A stretch of 64,000 nt of DNA, taken from contig NW_004086093.1 of NCBI RefSeq assembly GCF_000220395.1, positions 16,989 to 80,988 of the forward strand, written 5' to 3'. Shown piece after piece: positions 13,801-26,285 of this stretch. The notes beneath the pieces were generated by a model that was given only the letters and a program-made list of their open reading frames with translations, was not told where the DNA came from and searched no databases. The stretch's first letter is position 1. Each line of letters starts with the position of its first letter. The DNA comes from Ichthyophthirius multifiliis (taxonomy: Eukaryota; Ciliophora; Oligohymenophorea; Hymenostomatida). The translations under genes and the position numbers were made by a program.

Positions 13801-16800
13801 CCTATAAACACAATATTCACTTTTTTATCGTCAGAGACTTTCTAAGGATATTTAGTTTAAGGAATGATAGTATTTAATTCATCAATTCTTTTTTAATATT
13901 CTTCCTCATTTGTGAGATTTTATTTAATTAAATCTTATAATTTTTGAATTTCATCTTGTTTCTCCACATCTTTAGCAATAAAGTCCCATAAATTGTCACC
14001 TGGTAACCTCATATTTGCAAATACCTTATCCTGAGTATTAAAAGCTTAATATTTTTACAAAAGCTCTTCTTCTTCCAAATATTTCTTATCAAGTTCCAAA
14101 CTATAGAGTTCCGTATCATATTCACTATAATTTTTAACTTCAACAACTGCAAAAGCTTATTATTCATAAGGCAAAACAGGTCCAATCTGAATACTTTTTG
14201 GCAAAATTTCAAGATTTATTTGCGTTCCTTAACCTTTTGCGTAAAAAACAAAAGGTTTATGATTATCAACGATATTAATAGTGAACTTTTACATATAAAC
14301 CTTTTCTTAAGAAGGTTCAAAAGTGATATGTAAAACTTGCTTTTGTCCACTTTGTATAGTTCCTGAAATTGGTAGAAGCTAGAATTTTTTTTCATCTTTG
14401 TTTTTTTCACTTTATATTAAATCAGCTCGTGTATTTAATGACCATGTACATGGTATTTCCTTTTCATTAAGGAATCTAAGATAGAAAGTTTTTCTTTGTC
14501 CGCACAAAACTTTTCCGAAATCAATAATATCTTCCATATTTTCAATTTTTATTTCCGGAATAGTAATATTAGATATAAATTCAATATTATATCTAGCCCC
14601 ATTTTTTACTTCAATAGGTACTATACATTTACTTTTTCCATATTTAGTCTTAGATTTAGTTTAATAAACTATTTTTAAGATATAATCGTTTCCAGGCTGA
14701 ATTTTAGGAGGTCTTTCTGTCATAGTATAGCCTGCTAAACGAGCATTTTTTGTATCAATTAAAAGATCAATAGGCTATGTACTATTATTGGTGATTTTAA
14801 TTTCTTTTTTTTTAGTTGAATTCAAAACTACATTTCCTAAATCACATACAAAATTTGCTAAATAAATATTACTATATAATGTGTTGTCTCCTAATATAAC
14901 CGTTTAGTTTTTTTTTTGGGATTAATTATTTTAATTTTCTTATTCTAATGTTACTTCTTATTATTATTATTATTATTATTATTGAATTTATTACTAGGCT
15001 AGCTTTTCTTCTATCAATCTACAAAAAAACTCTTTATCTAGTTCTTTCATTATTTCTTTTTATATTTATTCTAAACTCTTAATGTTTATATTAGGAATAT
15101 ACTCTTCTCCAATAGATTCGTTGGCCACTTTTTCTAATAAGGCGGCTTATTTTAACATATTTTCTCTTTCGGTTTTTTTTTTTCATATTATGAATTAAAT
15201 CTTTATATAAACTCTTCGTTATCGGTTCTTTCTAAATCAACGAAAATGGCTGGATAAATTCCTTTTCCAAAAACTAATATATTTTCAGCTTCGAAATAAC
15301 TTACTTGTACTTGCATAATTTCTCGGAATTCAGAAGGCATTATAGGACATATTTTAATTAGTATTTTCTGTTTTTCTCCTCCTTATATTCTGCCAAATTA
15401 TGGATTACATTCTATATAATCTTTTCTTTTTACTTTATCATATAAAATCTTAAAATCAAAGGACACTTTACTATTGTTTTCTATATAAAACTCTCTTATA
15501 GCCCATTCACAGAATTTCACTTCTCCAAAATCAATATTTTTAGCGGAAATTTTATAAGAAATTAAAGATGAATCCCCAATTAAAATCACTTCATAATTTG
15601 GTCCTCCATCTACATGACAAACAGCTGTAGTTTTCATTTTTTGGCCTCCAAAAGCATTATAGACGAACTCAACATCATCTATTTCTCCAGGATTTAAGCT
15701 TCCTGACAAAGGAAGAATATCAAAGACTTCATTTACTTAGAGTTTTTTGTTATTATTTTAATTATTCTAGCCTGTATTATTAGCATTTATATACTCTTCT
15801 TCGAGGAAAGTCCATTCATAATTAATAGGCATTTCTGAAACATTTTAGATATTTACGCTAATTTTTTTAGAAGTTTCATTTAAAATAGCTCCGAAATTCA
15901 CTGTATTTTATTCAAATTTTACATTTGGGAAGCAAACTTCGCCTACAAGATCTATAAATTCTCTATGGGGATGATCTACATGTATTATTTATAATTTTCC
16001 CAATTATTGTCCTGATATACGGTCTGTTTTTTATCCAGGATCAAAATCTACTTTCACAAAGGTGCTTTCTCCAAATGAAAGAATTAAATTTTCTTTATTA
16101 ATTGAAAATGGAGGGGACACTTTCAGTGTGAAATTCGTAGAAAGGATAGATGCACATGTAATTTCCAAATTTTTTGATATGGTCATAAAAGGTACATTTT
16201 TTTACCATGCATATTTAAAATACAAACGTTTTTCTGAAAACTTTAAGGTTGGTTTTATGAATTCACCATCTAATGTTGTATTGTATAATGTTAGGGTCTT
16301 TCTTTCGTTTCCTACTTAACTATTTAACATAAATTATTCTGGGAATCTACCTGTTTTAGTAGAATAAGCTTTGAATTAGAACATTATACCATGTTTAGGT
16401 GGTAAAACAACTGTTTCGGGAACTATTGTGTATATATCAGGTTCTTATTATGGTTATTGTTATTATTTATTAGTTATATCTGTTACAGTAATATTTGTTT
16501 TTAGTTTATTTACATTGCTATTTTACTATTAAGTATTTTTATCTTCGTTTTTTTTCTTTTCTTGTTTTCTTACCCAAGTTAATTTTTGAGGTCTTCTCCC
16601 TTTATTTTCTACAAAAAACTCTTTTGGATAATTCTTATGAGTATACATAGTTTCGAAATCAATATTATTAAGATTGTCTTTGCAATAAATAGTCGAACCA
16701 ACGCCTTTAGCCTTTAATTAAATATCAATATCTAATCCATCTTTAATTACAAAATGTAAAACATCTTAAAATTTAGAAACTTCATCTGCAGAGCAGACTA

Positions 16801-19598
16801 CTTCAACTTCAGTGGATTCCTAAGGTTTTAATATTCCATATTTCTATATAGGTTTAAATATTGATATTTTATTTTTAGTAAAAACTCTATAATCAGCTTC
16901 TATCTTTGATTAGTTTGTTAATGTTAATTTCTTTGAGTAATCATTTAAAACTTCTACTTATCCAAAATCTAGTTCTTTTAGATTTCCTCCGATTTCAACT
17001 ATAGGGCCTATAGACATAGCTACAATATTAACAATGTAAGGTAGATTATTATTACATCCAACAATAACAATCCCTAAAGGCAAAGTAATATCATTAAGTC
17101 TATTAGTAACTAACTTAACTTAAATAGTAGCAGTTGATTAAGGTTCTATAATTCCAGTTTAAGGCTCAACCTCATATTAAGCAAGGATCATGCTTTCTTT
17201 TTTTTATTCTTAAATTTCGAACTTTGCTCTTAATTATTTGGAATGATTAATTAATTATAATCCCATAATATCCCTATGTTTAAGAAATATTTCGCCAAAA
17301 TCAAGCCTATCTTGAGGTTTGATTTCCACTTAAGGCACCTCTGATTCAGCCCTAATAGGAAGGCATTTCATATCTTGGGCTACTCCTTCAATATCTATTG
17401 TTAATACCATTTCATATTTCTTTATATATCGGGGGGTAAATTCTATTGAAATTTCAATTGTTTCACCTGCCTAAATAGAACCTGTAGCTCTATCTATTAT
17501 AAATTCTTTGTCACGCATTTTACCATCGCCTGGAATTCTCAAAATATAATCAAAAGGGACAGTCGATTTGTTTATTAGTTTAAGTTTTTCTTCTTAAGGA
17601 AAATTATAAGAAACTTTTCCAAAATCAACAATTTCCTTATCAAATTCAAATTATGGTGCACGGATATGTCCTATGAAAAGAATTGATAAAAATTCTGTTG
17701 AACCTTCGAGTCTCCATCTGAAATTCTCTTTAAATTCTCCAGGTTTTGAACTAGAGAATTAGACTCGAATTTCTTTTCTTTCTCCAACTTTTAATACACC
17801 GTTTTCAGGTTCAAATTTAAACATTTTCCCAAAATATCTGTCGTTTGGCAAAAGTTCAAATTTGCATTCAATTTCGCCTTAATTTTCGATTATTATTGTT
17901 GGTCGAACTTCTTCGTTTACAAATGGGTCCCCTAAATTAATCTCATTTTAATTCAAAAAAGCTTTAGGACCTATCCCTTCTCCTTACTAAGTTAATGAAA
18001 GTCGATCTTAATTACACGATATATTACAAAAAGCTGGACAAGTATATGAATGGGCACCTTTTGGCTTAAATGATAATGTTATTGTTATTTCAGAATTAGG
18101 CCAAATTTAACCTTTTATAGGTTCAATAGTAAAAATATCATCTTAAAAAAGCAATAAATCATCATCAATTGCCTTTTATTTTTAATTTTTATATAATTTT
18201 ATTTATTTAACAAAAAATATAAAAAAATTATACTTTTCGGATATCTTTATATTTTCTAGCAAGCATTAATTCAGCTTTTTTTAAACGCTTTTAAACTATG
18301 TCTTTTTCATCATTTTCTTCATTATCAGAATCATCTTCTCCGTTTCCGAAATCGAAATCTTCATTAATTCCTTCATTATTAATGATTTCTTTAAGAAGCA
18401 TTATTTCTTCATTTTCTTCTTCTTCTAATTATAGTTTAAGTCTTTACTTTTTTTCCTATTCTTCTTTTTCAGTTGCAAATGCTCTCCATTCGAAATCTAC
18501 TCTAACTACAGATTTATTGATAATTTGTAAGGTTTATTATGTCTACAAGCCTATATAAGCTTCTTCCATTTAAACAAAACTTTTAGATAAATAAACCACA
18601 TGATTTTATGCTTAACCGATGATAGAAACATATGCTTATAAATTATCATATTTTAAAATTGCCTCATTTTTATAAGGTTTGGCTTCTTTCGGATAAAATC
18701 TTTTTTTTTTAAATAAATATATAATCAATCATATATTTTATATAAAATGAAATATACTTTATAACAATTTATTCATTTTATCCTTATTCTAAAACTCCTT
18801 CTGTTCTATTAGATTCAAAATCTTAAGGCAATTAAAGGAACCATTTTGCAGTTTTTTCTCCTAAATTTCTAACTATTACAGGCTTTTCAGTAACATATTT
18901 AACTGGACATTATCCGAAATCCAATAAATCAGGAAAATCTAAAACTGCTCTTTTTCCAATCGCATATATAGGAACTAAAAATTATTCTCTTTCAGTTACT
19001 ATTGTTAATTCATAATAATAATCATTCTTAGCTTCTGGAGAAAATTTTATTATAAAACAAGCTTCCATACCTGGAGCAATCTTTTATTTAATTTTTGGAA
19101 AAAAGCATTAAATTTAAAAAAAAAACATTAAATTAAAAAAAATACTTTATTTCCTATATAATATTTATCTAAAGGATCATTAGAATTAGAAGCTTTTTAT
19201 TGCTTTTAAAAATTTTAAGATAGAGCTGGAATTACCTAAAATAAACGAGTATCTGGTTGAAGAATTTTTACTCTTCTTGCCACTTTGTCTTTATTTCTTA
19301 ATTTAAAAATCTTTTCTTTTAATTATAGAGGCTCATAATCTGTAAATTATATTAAAGTTGGCATAGGATCAAACAAAGGTTCGTCTATTGGAATTGTAGT
19401 TTCTGTATATATGGAATAATCAGCCAAATTTAAAAATTTCATTATTTTGGGCTTTTAGTTGTAATCATCTAATAAATTTCCGCTAAATTATTTCTACGCT
19501 AATTGGGTTGGGGTTAACTTTGTTATTGCCTTTACGTTTTGGTTAGAACTTTTGTTTGCGTTTAAACTTTATACTGTCTTTTTACCAAAAGAAGACAT
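4876..19598 (-). CDS. HYDIN: HYDIN, central-pair axonemal giant protein
   Basis: Ortholog of HYDIN, the C2b-projection protein of the central-pair microtubules, needed for ciliary bending. About 4,768 aa. The N-terminal segment LFDPMPTLIQFTDYEP and the block VTEREQFLVPI match HYDIN closely. The rest is a long series of ASH/MSP-type immunoglobulin-like domains with recurring DFG-then-V motifs. Near residue 1,870 lies the P-loop domain typical of HYDIN (VFIGHPKCGKT), followed by a charged KKEE-rich stretch. Eight small introns: 4923-4961, 5044-5087, 5715-5765, 5958-6016, 13706-13745, 18173-18233, 18700-18757, 19081-19145. The exon sum is 14,306 bases, one short of a multiple of three. The reading frame slips once, at an 11-T run (15173-15183), most likely a missing base in the assembly. 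It ends WVFYLQGE then TGA. Start ATG follows an A-rich leader. Confidence 0.97.
15173..15183 (-). other. T11 run with apparent frame slip inside HYDIN
   Basis: Upstream the frame reads FNSQYEKK; downstream it reads ERENMLKQAALLEKV, one base out of register. Adding one base to the run restores a HYDIN-like protein on both sides and makes the exon total divisible by three. No intron with GT-AG ends fits. Confidence 0.8.
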
Positions 19599-19941
19599 TT
19601 TTTTTAATTATTTTATGCTTTTTTTATATTATCTTTTTTTTAATTTTTTTTTCTTTTAATTAATGTGTAATAAGTAATAAATAAAGTTTTTTTTTTTAAA
19701 TTTTAAAAAAAATGCATATTTTTTTTTTTTGGTTTTTTAATATTTGTATTTTTATCAATATAATTAATAATTTATATAACTTTTTTTATTTATTATTTAT
19801 TGTTAATTTTTATAATTTAATATTTATAATTTTTTTTATTTTTATGTTAACTATTTTTATTTTATTATTGATAATTTTTGAAAACAATTAAATTTTTACA
19901 TTACTTTAAAAAATATTTAAATAAAAAAAGAATTATAAAAA
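19599..19941. promoter_or_regulatory. shared upstream region of HYDIN and a divergent kinase gene
   Basis: 343 bases between two divergent starts, so both genes must be driven from here. The content is T-rich on the HYDIN side and A-rich on the kinase side. No motif is clear enough to name. Confidence 0.5.
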
Positions 19942-21809
19942 ATGGGAAATTCTTAAAAAATAATAAACTAAAATATAGAATAAGATTAACCTAAAGTGAA
20001 TTTTATAAATACAATAAACACATCAGCTTATGGAGAAATTTAAATTTTCCAAGATTAAAAATAAATGTCAAATTATTATGCAATAAAAACTAAAATATTT
20101 GACTAACAAGATGAATATTAAAAATGTATTAAAAATTTAGAAGTTAAAAAAAAATTATCTCACAAAAACTTAATTTAAATAATAAAAATAAAACTGACTT
20201 CAGACCGAGCATTTTGTTCTAATATATATAAAATTGAAATATTATATCCTTATTATTTAAAAACATTAAAAGATGAAATAAAATATAGATAAGAGAATAA
20301 TCAAAATTTTACAAACGAAGTAATAAATTAAAAATTTTTTTTACATTTTTTTTTTTATATTTAAATAAAAATAAGGAAATTAGTTCTTTTCTCGAATAAA
20401 TTCTTTCTGTTTTAATATATTTGCATTCAAATGGGATATATCATTGTGATATATAACCAGATAATATATATTATGACAATTAAAATTATAAAATTTATAT
20501 AACAGATATTAATTTTTTAACAAATGGTATTTCAGGTTATAAGAAGCATATAATACATATTGAGAACTAATGCTTTTTAGCCCCTGAGCTTTTAAAAGAA
20601 CTCAAAGTCTAAAATATTTAACCAAATAACCTAGATTATTCGAAATCAGATACATTTTCTTTAGGATTAACATTATTATTAATGATAAATTCACTTCCTA
20701 ATATTAAAAATATATATGATTTTGACAAATATACGATAATATAAGAGGAATTGGAAGCATAATTGTTAAGTGCATCTTAAAAAGTCGAAAACTATATATA
20801 TGAATTAATTTAAAATATGCTTTTGATTGATTAAAATAAGCGTTTTGGCTTTAATTAATCTTTCGAGTTCCTTAAAATAAATACTAAAAATTAAAATAAT
20901 AGCCAATAATTAATTATAAGCCATACAAAAGAAATAGAATAAAAAATGAGGAAAATTAATGTGATTCAAATGTTAAAAATTCTTCTTAGAAAAATCAAAA
21001 TAATATAAGTATATAAAAAAAAGATAGGTAAACTGCTAATAGTTAAAATAAAATTATTCTGAAAACAAAATTCTATTAACAAAAAGAATACAATAATTTT
21101 AATAATAATATTAGTGAATAATCTATAAAGAATACAGGAAATAATTAAAAAAACAATAAAGAAGAAGAAATTAAATTATAAAAAAATAATGGAGAAGAAG
21201 TAATTAAATAAAAAGAGCTAACAATTTAATAAAACCATCTTAAAGCTGCATAATAGAATAACAATAAATAACTAGTAAAAAATTAAATAGGTAAATAATC
21301 TTCTTATATAAAAAACTAAATAAAAAAATATATTAATGACAGAATAAATTAAAGTTAATTAATAAAAATATTAAATAAATTAAGAAAAACTAGTAAAAAA
21401 TATTAAGTAAATTCTAATATAACATAATATGAATAATTTATAAGATAATAATATATAAGATTTTAAAAATAATAGTAATGGCTTTAGTAGAAAAAGTGAA
21501 TAAATTTTAGATAATAATAAAAGTATTGAAGAAGATTATAATAAAAAAATCTGCATAACTGATTATTTGTAAAAAAGTTTAAAATTTATAGGTAAATATA
21601 GCTTTTCACCTTTAAGATAGTTTAGAGAGAATTTGTTAGAAGATGAAATATATGTACCTGAAAATAAATATATGTACGAAAATAATATAAGATAATAGAA
21701 ATAAATATATAAAATATAAAATTAAAAAATAAATATTTTGGAAAATATTGAAAACAATAATAGAAAAAGACGATATAATATTTATAATAATAATAAATGG
21801 AAATTTTGA
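19942..21809 (+). CDS. N-myristoylated protein kinase-like protein
   Basis: About 586 aa, starting MGNSQKI (myristoylation signal). Kinase-like domain: AYGEIQIF in the glycine-loop position, YYAIKTKI with the beta-3 Lys, YHCDIQPDN in the catalytic-loop position (about residue 149; Asp and Asn kept, Arg changed to Cys, Lys changed to Gln), DIN instead of DFG (about residue 167), FLAPELL as the APE region, and SDTFSLGLTLLLM. Activity is doubtful but cannot be excluded. The tail is N/Q/K-rich. Introns at 20320-20375 and 21393-21444. The frame slips once at an A6 run (20941-20946); one added base makes the total 587 codons. It shares layout and motifs with the pseudokinase at 2583, so the two are probably paralogs that flank HYDIN. 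Role unknown. Confidence 0.78.
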
Positions 21810-22157
21810 AAATTTATAAAAAAAAAAAAAAAATTATAAAAATATATTACAAAAAAAAAAAGTTATTAATATTTACTATATGTAAATTGATAAAAATAAT
21901 AATATAATATAAAATGAAATAAATATAAAAATAAGAAAAATAATTAAATATAAATATATATTTATATATTTAAATAAATTTATATATTAAATTAAATTAA
22001 ATTAAATTAAATTAAATTATTTTAAATTAAATCAATTTTTATTTATAGAAATTTGTTGATATCTAATGAAAATTTATAAATAAATTTTTATTTAATTAAA
22101 TCTAATTAAATAAAATTTAATAAAATAAAATTAAATTAAATAATTGGATATTTTTTA
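21810..22157. other. convergent intergenic region with a short tandem repeat
   Basis: 348 bases between two converging genes. It holds a pentanucleotide array of AAATT units at about 21987-22020 and otherwise A/T runs. Both 3' ends must lie here. Confidence 0.6.
21987..22020. repeat. (AAATT)n pentanucleotide tandem repeat
   Basis: About six to seven perfect copies of ATTAA/AAATT in the spacer between the kinase-like gene and the phosphagen-kinase-like gene. Confidence 0.9.
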
Positions 22158-23225
22158 TCATTCATTATATCTTGAACTTCTTGCAAATTTTTCATTTTAA
22201 ATTACTGAATTTATAGCATTATATATATCTGTAATTAATTGATTCTCACTTAGTCCTAGTTTTTTCTAATTCCAAATTTTATATACATCCTCTTCTTTTT
22301 CTAATTTTTTACCTTCTAATCCTGCTTTATGTAGATTTTTTTTTAATAATTCCTAATCCTTACATTCCCAAGGAATTTTAACTATAAATTCAAATGTTAT
22401 TCCTGTGCCTAAATTTGCTGGATTTCCACTTAAAAATCCAAATCTTTCCGAATAAGCAAAATCAATATTTTTCAAAGCTTTAATATAATCAATTAATCTC
22501 TAAATACATTTTTTAAAATTTCCTCCTTTTTCGAAACTTTTAAAAGTCAATTAATCATTTTCATTCACCCAAACAATAAAATTTTCTTCTTCATTTACAA
22601 AAACACCTCTTCCTGTTTCGAATCTTCCATGATCTTCATATTATAAGTTTTTTTGTTCAAAACCATAATTTTTTTTGCCTTTTAAATCTTTTAAAGAAAA
22701 ATATTTAAGGTCTTTTAAGTTTTCTCCAATAATCTTTTTTATATTTTCCTCGAATTTTTTTCTCTACCAGCATGTCATTCCTGCAGGAAATGAATGATTA
22801 TTTATATTTCTAACTAAGCTTATATTCATACTTAATAAAAATTCCTCGTGATGTTTTTAATTTAAGTCTTGTAGTTCTAAACTTTCTAAATCTCCCCATG
22901 TATTTTTTTAATGATCTTAAGGCTTAAAATTATGATATTATTCAACTACTTAGTCCAAAAATTCTTTAAATGCATTATATGAATCGGAAGAACCAGCTTA
23001 TATTTATGAAATTTAACCACTTTTTAATTACTTTTAGGTTCTTTTATAACCTATTAATTATTGAAATGAGAAGCCAGATTTATCTTCTATTTTTTTCATT
23101 TTATCATATATTTCAGGGGTTAGTGTTTTAGCTAAAATTGAATCTTTTTCTGGAACATTTGGATAAGGTTGATTTTAGATATAATTTTAGTATATTTAAG
23201 TTATAAATTAGTTTAAAATTATCAT
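22158..23225 (-). CDS. phosphagen (guanidino) kinase family protein, probably inactive
   Basis: 355 aa, no intron, typical length for arginine/creatine kinases, which move phosphate between ATP and a guanidino compound and buffer energy along cilia. The N-terminal domain has KTLTPEIYDKM. The C-terminal domain has VFVNEEENFIVWVNENDQL, EKGGNFKKC, SGNPANLGTG and KKLGLSENQL, clear family blocks. Key residues are gone. The reactive Cys of the CPSNLGT signature is Asn (NPANLGT, about residue 267). Of the SxRxR motif only one Arg remains (ISLVRNINN, about residue 132). The Arg after NLGTG and the RGT Arg near the end are also absent. Catalysis therefore looks lost; a structural or regulatory role is inferred. 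Frame is intact throughout, so this is not a decaying pseudogene. Confidence 0.88.
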
Positions 23226-24917
23226 TTTATTTAATTTTAGATTTTTATATAATTAGATATATATAATTTTTTTATTTATTCTAGAATTAGCTAATATATA
23301 TTTTTTATTTATATTTTATATATAAATTGATAAAAAATAAAAAATATATATTATTTTAATTTATTAAAAAGTATTCCATATTTTATTTTTTATATCAATT
23401 TTTTTTACATTTACTAAAAAAACAAAACAATAAAATAAAAGCTGTTAAAATTAAAAAAGAGAATAATAGAATAACAAAAATAATTATAAGGAAATCAAAG
23501 AACAAATAAATAAAAATAGTTAAACTAATAAAAAAAGAAATTATAATAGAATAAATATCTATATATATAATTATATCCATAAAAAATTCAAAACAATCTT
23601 AATATTCATTAATATATATAATAACTCATTTTCTTAATTGTCTGAAAAAGATAATTTTTTTGACAAATAATATAGTAGAACTCTAATTATCAAATATTAT
23701 TAATAGTTTCATGATTATATTAAAATAATTCTTAATTTCTCCTATATTAACCTTTTTGCTGCTGCTTTTTAATAAGCACTGTTTTTAGTTTTAATTTTTA
23801 ATGTAATTGACTTCTGGTCGAATAAAATTAAAATTTTTAATCTTTATTAAAGACCATTCCGAAAAATCTAGAGGAATTGGAAAATGTAATTCTGTAGTTG
23901 TGTTTTTGTATTTTTAATAATATTTTGTTACTTTTTTTTGCTAATTATATATCGTAAAATTATTTTTAAGAATATAAAGATTGATTAGTGTTTTTTTTTT
24001 TTTTTTTTGTATATTAGCTTTTGATTTTGCTTTTTTTGATTATAAAATTTTTATTAAAATCATAAAGACTCTGGACTGATTTTTATTTATAGAGGTTAAT
24101 TAGATTATTATAAAAAAATTAAGTTTATCAAAATTAAATAAGTTGATAAGAAAATTCAAAAATCTTTGATTTCAGATTATTAATTGGCATGAAAATGAGA
24201 CTTATTTTTTTAAATAATTCATATTGTAATGTCTTTTTTAAATAATTTCTATTATTTGAATATACTAAGTTTGCTTTTTTACTCTTTTTAAAAATAACTT
24301 ATAAATTTTATCTTATAATAAAATAAATATAATTTAGTATATTTTATCTATTTTTCAAATATTTATTTTTAAAAATCTATTTTTATATTATTAATAAGAT
24401 GTTAATATTTTATTTTTTTAAAGAAGCATACATAATTATTTTTTATTAAATTATTGATATAATAAAATAATTTATTGATTATTTTTATAATTTTTAAATT
24501 ATATTTTAAAATAAATTATTATTTTTATATATAATACCAAGTTTTGTGATTTAAATTAATTTAAAATTATTTTATGGCATATCTTTAATATTTATTATAT
24601 TAAAAATAATATTAAATAATTTTTATTTGAAATATTATTTATTTTTTTTGGTCTATAGTTGAAGTTAGTTATTAATGTATTTACTTACTATAAATAATAA
24701 AAAGGTATTTTATTTAAAAAAAAAAAAAAAAACTAAAGATATAAAATTAAAAATTATCTTAAAAAGTTTAATATTTTATTTATATTTGAATTAAAATTAA
24801 ATAAATAAAATTAAATAAATTTTAAACAAAAATAATAATAAATAAAATGTAAATATATTATATAAAAGAAATATAAGAAAGTTTATTTAATATTATTGAC
24901 ATATAAAAAAATTTAAT
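23226..24917. other. intergenic region with a possible small gene remnant
   Basis: 1.7 kb, mostly A/T runs. Only the part from about 23630 to 24060 shows protein-like composition on the minus strand (next entry). A hydrophobic frame at 23395-23580 is not convincing because of its A/T bias. Confidence 0.5.
23631..24060 (-). CDS. possible small hypothetical protein
   Basis: An open minus-strand frame from an ATG at about 24060 runs through to a TGA near 23631 (about 140 codons). It starts with a lysine-rich stretch (SKKAKSKA), crosses an 18-base A run, and contains a segment of normal composition, TTTELHFPIPLDFSEWSL, then NFNFIRPEVNYIKN. No family recognised. The A run may hide a length error. 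It could be a real small gene, an exon of a longer one, or a decayed copy. Low confidence. Confidence 0.3.
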
Positions 24918-26132
24918 TCAATTTTTTATAACTTTTTATTATTTTGCAAATATATCCATAATTTCATTATAACTAAATTCTTATTATTCAAAATTTGAGC
25001 TTCTGCCAGAAGTGGATTTACTAGAGAAGCTTTTAAAATGATTTATAACATTCAATATTACATTTTAATTAGGTTAACAAATAGGTCTTTTAGTTGTCAC
25101 AAGTTACAAAGCATCTTCGAATTCATATCTTTAATGAAGAACCAGATGCAAAATAGCAGTTTAGGGTGCTCTTCCAATTCCAGAAGTGCAGTGAATATAA
25201 AATACATGATTGTATTTATATAATTAAAAAATCTAATCAAGAATATCAGGAGCCTATTAGACATACGAGATTTGGTCATTATCTCTAATAGGTAAATTGA
25301 GATGAATTATATTTTTTTCTTCACAAAGTTTTTATATTAAATTAATATCAATAAAGTTTCTTTATTAATCATTTTTTGTTTAAAGATTTATTATAACTGA
25401 AACATTAAGTGAAGTTAATAAATTAATATCATTTTGACAATTAAGGAAAGTTCCAATATATAAATTATCATCTATTTAGTTATATTATAGTTCTTCTCTA
25501 AAATATTAAGGCTCTATTTCAGAATAATAAATAGAATACTTGTTTTTTAAGTTTTTGGAACAGGTTATATATCTAGATGGACCTCTTTCCATTTAGGTTA
25601 AATCTTTAATATATTTATATTTAAAAGAATCTATAGTCATGTCTATGTATATTTGATTTTTATATATTTCTTTTTTTTCTTATGATTAGTACAATTAAAA
25701 TGGTTTTTTAATTTATTAATTATTCCCAACAACATGTATTATTAAATTTTATTATTATGATTAAACCATAAATATTATTTTTCGATAATTATATATATCC
25801 TAAATATATATTTTATTATTTTCCTTTTGGATGTAATAACTTCCTTTATTTATGTTTAAACTACGATAATTACCATTTTCAATATTTATAGTTTCGTTTG
25901 TATATTCTTTAAGTATAGCATATTTATAGTTTATTATATTTTAGTTTTATTCAATTTAGCATTCGCCACTCCAAATATCATTCTCATTCCATTTTAATTA
26001 AGTACCTTTTTGATCTATTATATTTCCATATTCGTCGTATTGCAAAAGGACTACTTTTTATCCCCATTATACTTTACATTATACCTGTATTTATAGGTTT
26101 TTAAAAATATGAAAAGATTTTTGTGTATTCAT
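24918..26132 (-). CDS. laforin/SEX4-like glucan phosphatase (CBM20 plus dual-specificity phosphatase)
   Basis: 404 aa, no intron. The N-terminal 110 residues resemble a CBM20 starch/glycogen-binding module (Trp-rich LKWNENDIWSGECQIE, then NYKYAILKEY). The C-terminal half is a dual-specificity phosphatase: DDNLYIGTFLNC, NVSVIINLQT, a general-acid loop LPIRDND, and the active site HCTSGIGRAP (about residue 314) with Cys and Arg of CX5R in place, followed by AYxxxLVTTKRP-like helix residues. Such enzymes remove phosphate from storage glucan. The domain order is that of laforin, while GRAP after the CX5R loop is the plant SEX4 form. Laforin is known from Tetrahymena and Paramecium. Ciliates store glycogen, so that is the likely substrate. 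Confidence 0.9.
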
Positions 26133-26247
26133 GTTGAAATTTATTTCTTATTTTTATTAATAGGATTTTTAAGTTTTATTATTTTTGTATGAAAATGATG
26201 TTTGCTTAATTATTATTTTATATAAATATGATTGTTTTATTTATTAT

Positions 26248-26285
<38 letters not shown>

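Noticed and set aside
23395-23580. 61-aa very hydrophobic minus-strand frame
   Set aside because: Composition equals what A/T runs give by chance; no start context, no neighbour support.
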